A DNA stretch of 13,114 bases from Acidobacteriota bacterium (GTDB lineage: Bacteria > Acidobacteriota > Aminicenantia > UBA2199): assembly GCA_028749105.1 (NCBI GenBank), contig JAQUQF010000020.1:1-13114 (forward strand), read 5' to 3'. Below the pieces are notes generated by a model. That model made no database searches. It worked only from the letters and a program-made list of their open reading frames with translations, and was not told the DNA's origin. Shown piece after piece: positions 6,070 to 12,583 of the stretch; the stretch's first letter is position 1; each line of letters starts with the position of its first letter. The position numbers and the translations under genes are program-made.

Positions 6070-7373
6070 AAAAACTGCTGTGCTTCTTGCTTCTGGCCGG
6101 GGCGGCACTGTCGCTGCCGGCCAAGAAGACCCTGGCGCAGGCTGTGGCCAGCGCCTGGGCCATCGATCCGGCGCTAGACAGCCAGAAGTTGGAGGAAGAG
6201 GCCGCGGCCATCGCCGGCGAAACGGCACTGCGGCAAAAGTATTTTTCCGTCCAGTTCGGCGGCGGCTATCGCTACAGCTCGGACAAGGTGCAGGTGCGCG
6301 CGTCCGACTTTCCCTTTTCCCTGGGGACCTCCGTTCCGCCGGGAACGATCCTCCTCTCGGCCCCCAGCGACAGCGTCGACCTGAAGCTCTCGCTGCTGCA
6401 GCCCCTTTACAGCGGCGGCCTGCTGAGCAACGCCGTGAAGATGGAGGCGGCGCGCGGCGCTGCTGAAAAGGACCTGACGCGCCTGAAGCGCATCGAGCTG
6501 GCCGGCCGGGTCAAGGCCTCGTTCTTTACCCATCTGCTCTACAGCCGCAAGCGCGACGCGCTGAATTTTCTCCTCGCCCGCCTGGACCTGCACCTGCAAA
6601 AAGTGACGAACCTCTACGCCGAGCAGCTGGTGAAGCGCTCGGACCTGCTCGAGACGCGGGCCAGGGCCGACGAAGCGCGGCTGAGCCTGCAGGACATCGA
6701 GCAGCTGATCGCCTCCGAGGCCGTCCAGTTCAAGAGCCTCAGCGGCATAAACCCCCAGGAGATCGATTTCCAACCCGGAGCCGAGACGGCGGACTTTGCC
6801 GCGTCCTGGGAGCAGCTTCTCGCCGGTCACCCGCTGCTGCGCTCGCTGGACGAAAGGGCGCGCCTGGTGCGCCTGCAGCGGCGATCGGTCGCCGCCGCCT
6901 ACCTGCCGCAGGCCAGCGCCTTCGCCGAGATGCACTATGGCCGCCCGGGGCAGAATTTTTTCATGAACCGCTGGACCTTCTATCTCCAGGGGGGAGTCAG
7001 CGTCTCGCTGCCGGTTTTCAACTGGAACAGGCGCAGCCGCGACCTGGAGCTGGTTGACATCGCCGGGCGCAAGCTGGAGAACCAGCGCGCCGCCTTCCTG
7101 CGCGAGAGCGAGAAGAGCCTGCGCCAGCTCTACCTGAACATGGAGAACATCGGCAGGAAACTCGTCCTGCTGGAGGGCCTGGCGGACAACGCCGCCGAGG
7201 ATGTCCGCCTGAAGGAACAGCTGTACGAGGAGAACCAGATTGACCATACCGACCTGCTGGCGGCCATGAGCAGCCAGGAGCGCTACCTGGCCGAGCACGG
7301 GGAAGCGCTGGCGCAGATCGAGATGCTGAAGGCCGCGATCGACACCCTGGTCGGCCGGACTGAGGAGGAATGA
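6066..7373 (+). CDS. TolC-family outer-membrane efflux channel
   Basis: A 435-residue outer-membrane efflux protein (OEP family), the trimeric exit duct of tripartite pumps and type I secretion systems. The signal peptide MKKLLCFLLLAGAALSLPA is followed by the family opening TLAQAVASAWAIDPAL. Two structural repeats each combine long alpha-helical coiled coils with beta-strands: repeat 1 has strands around 61-72 and 104-118 with the hallmark LLQPLYSGG (110-118), and repeat 2 has VSVSLPVFNW before a second long helix. The length is normal for the family. Its ATG overlaps the tetR stop by 4 nt (6066-6069), with AAAGGGGA at 6051-6058 as ribosome binding site. It is followed immediately by the membrane-fusion lipoprotein, so it most likely serves that pump. 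The E. coli ybhGFSR cluster has no such gene of its own. Confidence 0.88.
   Translation: MKKLLCFLLLAGAALSLPAKKTLAQAVASAWAIDPALDSQKLEEEAAAIAGETALRQKYFSVQFGGGYRYSSDKVQVRASDFPFSLGTSVPPGTILLSAPSDSVDLKLSLLQPLYSGGLLSNAVKMEAARGAAEKDLTRLKRIELAGRVKASFFTHLLYSRKRDALNFLLARLDLHLQKVTNLYAEQLVKRSDLLETRARADEARLSLQDIEQLIASEAVQFKSLSGINPQEIDFQPGAETADFAASWEQLLAGHPLLRSLDERARLVRLQRRSVAAAYLPQASAFAEMHYGRPGQNFFMNRWTFYLQGGVSVSLPVFNWNRRSRDLELVDIAGRKLENQRAAFLRESEKSLRQLYLNMENIGRKLVLLEGLADNAAEDVRLKEQLYEENQIDHTDLLAAMSSQERYLAEHGEALAQIEMLKAAIDTLVGRTEEE
7362..7369 (+). promoter_or_regulatory. Ribosome binding site deciding the membrane-fusion protein start
   Basis: GAGGAGGA lies before two adjacent ATG codons, at 7370 and 7373. 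The first touches the Shine-Dalgarno, while the second has 4-6 nt of spacing and forms a TGATG stop-start junction with the TolC gene. The second is preferred. Confidence 0.55.
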
Positions 7374-8254
7374 TGAAAAAGACGGCGCTGATCGTTTTGT
7401 GGATATTCCTGCTCTACGCCTGCGGCAAGAATGAACGGGAGATCCGTGCTCCCGGCGTTGTCGACGGCGAGATCGCCAGTGTCAAGGCCCTGGCGGCGGG
7501 AACCCTGGAGAACCTGCTGGTGCGCGAGGGCCAGGCCGTCAGCCAGGGCGACCTGATCGCCGAGATCAACCGCGACAAGGTGCGCAACGGCATGGCGGAG
7601 CTCGACCTGGCCGTGAAGGACATCGCCAACAGCGAGGCGCGCATCCGCGAGAAACGGCAGCTGCTGGCGGCCAACCTCGGCTACTGGCAAAAGCAGGTGC
7701 AGCGCTTCGAGCGCCTGCAGCGCAACCAGTCGATATCCGGCGAGCAGCTGGAGAAGTCGCGCCTGCAGCTGCAGGACGCCCGCACGTCGCTCTTCGAGCT
7801 GGAGCGCTCCCTGGACGCGCTCGAGATTCAGAAGCAGCGCGTCGCCAACCAGCGCCGGGCGCTGGAACTGGCCGAGAAGGACCTGCTGCTGAAGTCGCCG
7901 GTATCCGGCGTGGTGCTGGAGACCTTCATCGGCCGGGGCGAGACCGTCCTGCCCGGCGCCGCCCTGGCCGATATCCTCGACCTCTCCAGCCTGTTCGTCG
8001 ACGTGTTCATCGAGGAGAGGGAGATCGCGGGGCTGACGCTGGGCCAGAAGGCCGCTATCGTCGTCGACGGCCTGGAGGGCCGGACCTTCAGCGGGCGCAT
8101 CGCCGCCTTCGGCCGCAAGGCGGAGTTCTCCCCCAAGTACATCGTCGCCGAGAAGGAGCGCCAGGCGCTGCTCTACCAGGTGAAGGTCCGGCTCGAGGGC
8201 GACCTGGACGCCTTCAAGGTCGGCCAGCCGGTCACCGTCGTGTTCGCCAAGTAG
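7373..8254 (+). CDS. HlyD/YbhG-like periplasmic membrane-fusion lipoprotein
   Basis: A 293-residue adaptor that bridges an inner-membrane ABC pump and a TolC channel. The N-terminus MKKTALIVLWIFLLYAC is a lipoprotein signal with lipobox LYAC and lipidated Cys17. Residues about 27-66 are the first half of a lipoyl-like domain (VKALAAGTLENLLVREGQAV). Residues 67-170 are a long heptad-rich helical hairpin, and 171-205 (LLLKSPVSGVV) form the second lipoyl half. A beta-barrel domain follows, ending in VKVGQP-type FKVGQPVTVVFAK. EFSPKYIVAEKERQALLYQV (251-270) is the segment typical of the YbhG branch. The hairpin is long enough to meet the TolC tip. It directly follows the TolC gene (TGATG) and lies 9 nt before the first ATPase gene, whose Shine-Dalgarno GGGGAGGA overlaps this stop. 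The start at 7373 is preferred to 7370. Confidence 0.88.
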   Translation: MKKTALIVLWIFLLYACGKNEREIRAPGVVDGEIASVKALAAGTLENLLVREGQAVSQGDLIAEINRDKVRNGMAELDLAVKDIANSEARIREKRQLLAANLGYWQKQVQRFERLQRNQSISGEQLEKSRLQLQDARTSLFELERSLDALEIQKQRVANQRRALELAEKDLLLKSPVSGVVLETFIGRGETVLPGAALADILDLSSLFVDVFIEEREIAGLTLGQKAAIVVDGLEGRTFSGRIAAFGRKAEFSPKYIVAEKERQALLYQVKVRLEGDLDAFKVGQPVTVVFAK

Positions 8255-8263
8255 GGGAGGACG

Positions 8264-9154
8264 ATGATCCGCCTGGAACGCGTGTCCAAGACATTCGGGG
8301 CCATCCGCGCCGTGGATGACGTTTCGCTGGACATCCCGCGCGGCGCCATCACCATACTGACCGGCGCCGACGGCGCCGGCAAGTCGACCATTTTCAAGAT
8401 GCTGGTCGGCCTGGTCAAGAAGGATGCCGGCGCTGTCCGGCTCAACGGCGAGGACATCGGCGACGACTATTCCCGGGTCACCTCCATCTGCGGCTACATG
8501 CCTGAAAAATTTTCTCTCTACGCCGACCTGAGCGTCGAGGAAAACTTGAATTTCTTCGCCGCCATCCAGCAGGTGCCCGTCCCGCGGCGCGAGGAGCTGA
8601 AAAAGCGCCTGTTGGAAAAGACCGGCATGGCGCCTTTCCGCAAGCGGCGCGCCGGAGCGCTTTCCGGCGGCATGAAGCAGAAACTGGCCCTCTCCACCAT
8701 CCTGCTCTCCTCCCCGGAGCTGATCATCCTCGACGAGCCGACCACCGGCGTCGATCCCCTGTCGCGCATCGAATTTTTCGCCATCATCGAAGACTTGAAG
8801 AACGAAGGCAAGACCATCGTCATGTCGACCCCTTACCTCGACGAGGCTGAAAAAGGGGACCATATCGTCTTCATGAAGAACGGCCGGGTCATGCTCCAGG
8901 ACGCCCTGGCCTCTTTGCGCGCCTCCTTCCCGGCCCGCCTCTTCCGCATCCTGCCCAAGGGCAACATCTTCGCCGCCATGCGCGCCGCCGCCGCCGTCCC
9001 CGGCCTGGAAGCGTCCGCCTACATGCGCGGGAAATTCATCAAGTACCTGCAGACTGGGGGCGAAAACCTCGGGCACCTCATTCCGCACCTGGAGATGGTC
9101 GAGGAAAAGCCAAGCCTGGAAGACATGTACATCTATTACGAGAGAAGGCAATGA
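8264..9154 (+). CDS. ABC transporter ATPase, first (YbhF N-half-like), degenerate Q- and H-loops
   Basis: A 296-residue nucleotide-binding subunit. Walker A is GADGAGKST (34-42), with the Asp-for-Asn form (GxDGAGK) seen in YbhF/RbbA-type first domains. The signature LSGGMKQK (133-140) is intact, as are Walker B LIILDEPT with catalytic Glu158 and D-loop GVD. Two switch residues are altered: the Q-loop reads GYMPEKFSLY with Glu81 where Gln is expected, and the H-loop reads STPYLDEAE with Pro190 where His is expected. Residues from about 215 form an extra C-terminal domain after the ATPase core. E. coli YbhF has both ATPases in one chain; here they are two genes joined by an ATGA overlap (9151-9154). 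It probably pairs with the second ATPase and supplies a good signature motif but a poor ATP pocket of its own. GGGGAGGA (8254-8261) is the ribosome binding site. Confidence 0.9.
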   Translation: MIRLERVSKTFGAIRAVDDVSLDIPRGAITILTGADGAGKSTIFKMLVGLVKKDAGAVRLNGEDIGDDYSRVTSICGYMPEKFSLYADLSVEENLNFFAAIQQVPVPRREELKKRLLEKTGMAPFRKRRAGALSGGMKQKLALSTILLSSPELIILDEPTTGVDPLSRIEFFAIIEDLKNEGKTIVMSTPYLDEAEKGDHIVFMKNGRVMLQDALASLRASFPARLFRILPKGNIFAAMRAAAAVPGLEASAYMRGKFIKYLQTGGENLGHLIPHLEMVEEKPSLEDMYIYYERRQ

Positions 9155-9891
9155 ACGCCGCCGCCCCGGCCATCGCGGTCCGCGATCTGAGCAAGAACTT
9201 CGGCCGTTTCCAGGCCGTGAAAGGGATCTCCTTTGACGTAGCTCCGGGCGAGATCGTCGGCTTCCTGGGGCCCAACGGCGCCGGCAAGACGACCACCATC
9301 AAGATGATCACCGGCCTGCTGAAGATCACGTCGGGCACGGTCCTCGTCGACGGCCTGGATCGCCGCGAACAGCCGGCCCAGGTCAAGCGCAAGCTGGGCT
9401 ACATGTCGCAGAAGTTTTCGCTCTACCCGCTGCTGACGGCCCTGGAGAACATCGAGTTTTTCGGCGGCATTTCCGGGCTGGCGCCGCGGGAGCTGAAGGC
9501 GGCCATGGCCCGCATGGGGGAGCAGGTCGATGCCGCCGTCCTGGGGCAGAAGATCCATGACGTTCCCCCCGGCATTCGCCAGAAGGTGGCCCTCTTTGTC
9601 TGCCTGCTGCCCGGGCCGGAGATCATCCTGCTCGACGAGCCGACCTCGGGAGTCGATCCCGAGGCCCGCCGGCTCTTCTGGAGCGAGATCTACCGGTTGA
9701 AAACGCAGGGCAAGACGCTGCTGGTCTCCACCCACAACCTGGATGAGGCAGAATATTGCGACCGCATCATCATCATCCACAACGGCGAGATCGTCGCCGC
9801 CGGCGCACCCGACGAACTGCTGCGCCGGAAGCAAAAAGCGAGCATCGAAGAGCTCTTCAAGGATGCCATCAGCGAACATGGGCAGGATTAA
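9151..9891 (+). CDS. ABC transporter ATPase, second (YbhF C-half-like), degenerate signature
   Basis: A 246-residue nucleotide-binding subunit with Walker A GPNGAGKTT (40-48), Q-loop GYMSQKFSLY (Gln87), Walker B IILLDEPT with catalytic Glu163, D-loop SGVD and H-loop STHNLDEAE (His195), all canonical. The signature motif is not: the position of LSGGMRQ reads VPPGIRQK (138-145). This complements the first ATPase, which has a normal signature but altered Q- and H-loops. The start ATG overlaps the previous stop by 4 nt, and its own 3' end overlaps the permease start by 14 nt, so translation is probably coupled through the whole block. Together the pair should power the two ABC-2 permeases downstream. 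A split of an ancestral YbhF-like double ATPase, or conversely the unfused ancestral state, are both possible. Confidence 0.91.
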   Translation: MNAAAPAIAVRDLSKNFGRFQAVKGISFDVAPGEIVGFLGPNGAGKTTTIKMITGLLKITSGTVLVDGLDRREQPAQVKRKLGYMSQKFSLYPLLTALENIEFFGGISGLAPRELKAAMARMGEQVDAAVLGQKIHDVPPGIRQKVALFVCLLPGPEIILLDEPTSGVDPEARRLFWSEIYRLKTQGKTLLVSTHNLDEAEYCDRIIIIHNGEIVAAGAPDELLRRKQKASIEELFKDAISEHGQD

Positions 9892-11014
9892 GGCGATCAT
9901 CGTCAAGGAGTTCTTCCATATCCTGCGCGACCCGCGCAGCCTGACCATGGTCTTCATCACGCCGCTGGTCATGATCTTCATCCTCGGCTACTCGGTCTCC
10001 TACGACCTGAACCGCATCGACGCCGCGGTCATCGACCTGGACCAGAGCCCCCTGTCGAAGCGGCTGGCGCAGGCCTTTGCCGCCAACCGCGTCTTTGTCG
10101 TCCACAACCGCGGCGACGCCCCCGGCCGCATGTTGTCGCTGGGGGAAGCCGAGGAGATGCTGCGCCGGCGAGAGATCAAGGAGATCATCGTCATCCCCGC
10201 CGACCTGTCGCGGCGCCTGGCCGCCCGCGGAAGCTGCGAGATCGGACTGATCATCGACGGCAGCGAAACCAACGTCGCCAACCTGGTCTATCAATATGAC
10301 GAGCGCATCCTCCTGGAATTCAACTCCGGGCTGCTGGCTGCCGGAGGAACGGCTGGGCGCCTGCTCAGGCTCGACACCAAGATCTATTTCAATCCCGAGG
10401 TCCGCAGCCAGTTCTTCTTCATCCCCGGCCTGGTCGCCGTCATCCTGCTGATGATCTCGGCCATGCTCACCTCGCTGAGCATATCCCGGGAGCGGGAGAC
10501 CGGATCGATCGCCCTGCTGTTCATCTCGCCGCTGCGCTCGCGCGAGATCATCATCGGCAAGACCATCCCCTACATCATCGTCGCCCTGCTCGACGGCGTC
10601 TTCATCCTGCTCTTCGCCCGCTTCTGGTTCGGCATCCCCCTGCGCGGCAGCCTGCTGGTGCTGCTGCTTTTTGCCCTGCTGTACATCCTTTCGGGGCTGG
10701 CGCTCGGCATCTTGATCTCGACCTCGGCGCCGACGCAGCGCACGGCCATGCTGGCCACCCTGCTCATCACCATGCTGCCGTCGTTCCTCCTCTCCGGCTT
10801 CATTTTCCCGCTCGATTCCCTCAGCCCGGTGCTGCGGGCGATCTCGTATGCCGTTCCGGCCACCTACTTTTTGCGCATCATCCGCGGCGTGATCCTCAAG
10901 GGGGCGGAGCTGAAGCATTTTCTTTTTGAAGGCGGCATGCTGGTTGCGCTCAGCCTGGTGCTGCTGGCGGCGGCCACCAGGAAATTCAATCGTCAGAGGA
11001 AGGCCGCGCAATGA
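9878..11014 (+). CDS. ABC-2 type permease (YbhS-like)
   Basis: A 378-residue membrane subunit of the efflux pump. One membrane span near 22-40 (LTMVFITPLVMIFILGY) is followed by a large extracytoplasmic domain (about 41-178). The family motif YFNPE (170-174) and FFIPGLVAVILLMISAML then open a block of five more spans (about 181-203, 229-248, 258-280, 288-311, 349-367). Between spans 2 and 3, SRERETGSIALLFISPLRS (203-221) is the coupling-helix segment typical of ABC-2 permeases. The ATG at 9878 was chosen because MGRIKAIIVKEFFHILRDPR is the normal N-terminus; the open frame extends upstream into the ATPase gene but that part is an out-of-frame shadow. It overlaps the second ATPase gene by 14 nt and the next permease by 4 nt. 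Substrate unknown; YbhFSR is linked to drug and cation export. Confidence 0.9.
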   Translation: MGRIKAIIVKEFFHILRDPRSLTMVFITPLVMIFILGYSVSYDLNRIDAAVIDLDQSPLSKRLAQAFAANRVFVVHNRGDAPGRMLSLGEAEEMLRRREIKEIIVIPADLSRRLAARGSCEIGLIIDGSETNVANLVYQYDERILLEFNSGLLAAGGTAGRLLRLDTKIYFNPEVRSQFFFIPGLVAVILLMISAMLTSLSISRERETGSIALLFISPLRSREIIIGKTIPYIIVALLDGVFILLFARFWFGIPLRGSLLVLLLFALLYILSGLALGILISTSAPTQRTAMLATLLITMLPSFLLSGFIFPLDSLSPVLRAISYAVPATYFLRIIRGVILKGAELKHFLFEGGMLVALSLVLLAAATRKFNRQRKAAQ

Positions 11015-12114
11015 AGCTGTTCTACCTAATCAAGAAAGAGCTGATCGAGATCACCCGCCAGAAGGAGCTGCTCTTCCTGATGTTCGTCAGCCCCGTCATC
11101 CAGATCGTCATCCTGGGCTACGTGATCTCCACCGATATCCGCCACGTGCCGGTGGGCATTGTCAACCTCTCGCAGGGGCAGGCGGCTGAGCGCATCGTCG
11201 AGCGCGTGCGCCGGTCGCCGCTGTTCGACGTGCGCCTCGAGAGCCGCCACGGCATGGACTACCTCTATCCGCTTAAAAAAGGCGAGGTGAAGGCCATGCT
11301 GGTCTTCCGCGACGCCCTCGACCGCCGGCGCAGCCTGCTGAAGTATCCCGAGGTGCAGGTGCTGATGGACGGCATCGACTCCAACACCTCGATGATCGCC
11401 GCCGGCTATTTCAACGGCATCATCAAGCAGTACATTCTCGACGACATGGAGAAGCTGGGCCGGGGGGTGCCCCTGGCCGGCAGGCCCGTATTCCGCTTCA
11501 ATCCCCAGCTGCGCAGCATCAACTACATGGGGCCGGGGATCGTCGGCTTCCTGCTGACCATCATCACCATGTTCCTGACCTCCGCCTCCCTGGTGCGTGA
11601 GAAGGAGCAGCAGACGCTGGACACCCTGCTCATCTCGCGGCTGAGCACCCTGGAGATCTATGTCGGCAAGGCGCTGCCGTCCGCCCTCATCGGCCTGGTC
11701 GACATGGTCATCGGCCTGCTGGTCGTGGTGCTGTGGTTCGACATCCCGTTCCGCGGCAGCCTGTTCTATCTTTTCCTGGCCGCCCTGGTCTACCTGGCCG
11801 CCATCCTGGCCTATTCATTGCTGATCTCCGTCCTCTCGGCCACCACCCAGCAGGCCATGTTCTTCGCCTGGTTCTCGCTGATGATCTTCCTGCTGATGTC
11901 GGGATTTTTCACCCCCGTGGAGAACATCCCGCCCGCGCTGCGCCTGGTGGCCGACGTCAACCCCCTGCGCTACCTGATCAAGATCATCCGCGAGATCTTC
12001 CTCAAGGGCAACGGCATCGCCTATTTCTGGAAGGACCTGCTGGCCCTGGCCGCCATCGCCGTCACCCTGGTCTCGATCTCGCTGCTGAACTTCAAGCGCT
12101 TCATTTCCAAGTAG
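11011..12114 (+). CDS. ABC-2 type permease (YbhR-like)
   Basis: A 367-residue second membrane subunit, built like its neighbour: span 1 near 20-40 (LLFLMFVSPVIQIVILGYVI), extracytoplasmic domain about 41-170, FRFNPQLRS (161-169), then five spans (about 174-194, 219-241, 250-275, 282-301, 342-360). VREKEQQTLDTLLISRLS (195-212) corresponds to the coupling-helix region. The two permeases are distant relatives, which suggests an old duplication and a heterodimeric transmembrane core that matches the two unequal ATPases. The start is an ATGA overlap with the previous stop (11011-11014). It is the last gene of the operon. No classical terminator is visible after the TAG; a palindrome at 12140-12160 follows but lacks a T-tract and recurs downstream as a probable protein-binding site. 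Confidence 0.9.
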   Translation: MKLFYLIKKELIEITRQKELLFLMFVSPVIQIVILGYVISTDIRHVPVGIVNLSQGQAAERIVERVRRSPLFDVRLESRHGMDYLYPLKKGEVKAMLVFRDALDRRRSLLKYPEVQVLMDGIDSNTSMIAAGYFNGIIKQYILDDMEKLGRGVPLAGRPVFRFNPQLRSINYMGPGIVGFLLTIITMFLTSASLVREKEQQTLDTLLISRLSTLEIYVGKALPSALIGLVDMVIGLLVVVLWFDIPFRGSLFYLFLAALVYLAAILAYSLLISVLSATTQQAMFFAWFSLMIFLLMSGFFTPVENIPPALRLVADVNPLRYLIKIIREIFLKGNGIAYFWKDLLALAAIAVTLVSISLLNFKRFISK

Positions 12115-12139
12115 GGGACAGCGGCCTGATCCTCCCTTC

Positions 12140-12160
12140 ACTGTCCCAAAATGGGACAGT
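12140..12160. promoter_or_regulatory. Palindrome copy 1, probable activator site
   Basis: The arms ACTGTCCCA (12140-12148) and TGGGACAGT (12152-12160) are perfect inverted complements around AAA. A half copy GGGACAG also stands at 12115-12121, against the permease stop. The centre is about 268 bp upstream of the predicted sigma-54 start. A hairpin is possible in RNA, but no T-tract follows. Confidence 0.65.
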
Positions 12161-12210
12161 AGAGAGATGAAAATCATTGCTGCAAGCGGCTTTTCAAGCT
12201 TGAGACCCAC

Positions 12211-12227
12211 TGTCCCAAAATGGGACA
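12211..12227. promoter_or_regulatory. Palindrome copy 2, probable activator site
   Basis: TGTCCC-AAAAT-GGGACA, identical in its 17-bp core to copy 1 and 69 bp downstream of it, centre to centre. It lies about 199 bp before the predicted sigma-54 start. Confidence 0.65.
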
Positions 12228-12288
12228 CTTGGCGATCGCATGAAAAGCCTTGTCCACACTGCAATAATCGGCATTCCCCAATACTGGT

Positions 12289-12303
12289 GTCCCAAAATGG
12301 GAC
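12289..12303. promoter_or_regulatory. Palindrome copy 3, probable activator site
   Basis: GTCCC-AAAAT-GGGAC, the same 15-bp core as copies 1 and 2, 77 bp after copy 2 and about 122 bp before the predicted sigma-54 start. A lone half-site TTGTCCC follows at 12342-12348. Confidence 0.65.
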
Positions 12304-12391
12304 GATTTATGCTTCGTCGCTTGCATCGTTCCTGGAGCGAATTGTCCCGAGATCTTCATCCTGACTGCATTTCCGCTTAGCGGCACAAATT

Positions 12392-12407
12392 TGGCAGCAT
12401 AATTGCA
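12392..12407 (+). promoter_or_regulatory. Sigma-54 (-24/-12) promoter
   Basis: TGGCA at 12392-12396 and TTGCA at 12403-12407 hold the GG (12393-12394) and GC (12405-12406) pairs with the required 12-bp step. They match the consensus TGGCACGN4TTGCW except for GC in place of CG after TGGCA. Transcription would start near 12418. Sigma-54 polymerase needs an enhancer-binding activator, and the three upstream palindromes are in the right range for its sites. No activator gene is in the window. Confidence 0.7.
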
Positions 12408-12583
12408 TTGATTTCATTGAAAAATATTATTGTGGAAGAAAAGGAGGAAATCTGATAAGCATTTTATTTAAAGTTTTCCAAAAGAATTATTTTGATTTTA
12501 CTGCAGCGATAATCGATAATAAAAATTCTGCATGCCGGCATATTGGCCAAAAAGTAGTTCTTTTAACAAGGGGGTTTGATGTT
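12408..12583 (+). other. AT-rich leader of the GloVer gene
   Basis: This is the stretch between the sigma-54 promoter and the ATG, about 165 nt of predicted leader. It holds a strong Shine-Dalgarno-like AAGGAGG (12441-12447) with no ATG, GTG or TTG at a usable distance, a tandem CGATAAT-CGATAAT (12507-12520), a perfect 10-bp palindrome ATGCCGGCAT (12532-12541) and the real ribosome binding site AAGGGGG (12568-12574). No gene is seen here or in 12115-12391, apart from the regulatory sites listed. Confidence 0.45.

Noticed and set aside
7283..9151. A 622-codon minus-strand open frame across the membrane-fusion and first ATPase genes
   Set aside because: Same shadow effect: it lies opposite two confidently assigned genes and its sequence matches no family pattern.
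9743..9877. An N-terminal extension of the first permease into the ATPase gene
   Set aside because: The extended part is Ser/Pro/Arg-rich, out of frame with a conserved ATPase end and unlike permease sequence. The ATG at 9878 gives the family-typical N-terminus.
12140..12160. Palindrome copy 1 as terminator of the efflux operon
   Set aside because: The hairpin is good but is followed by AGAGAGATGA and not a T-tract, and the same core recurs twice with no gene end nearby.
12167..12364. A 65-codon + strand frame starting MKIIAASGF in the region before the GloVer gene
   Set aside because: It runs through two of the palindromes, has only a weak ribosome site, and its composition does not look like protein. 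The region is better explained as regulatory DNA.
12381..12395. A second overlapping sigma-54 promoter, CGGCAC-AAAT-TTGGC
   Set aside because: The 12-bp step is right, but the -12 element lacks TTGC and the better match lies 11 bp downstream.
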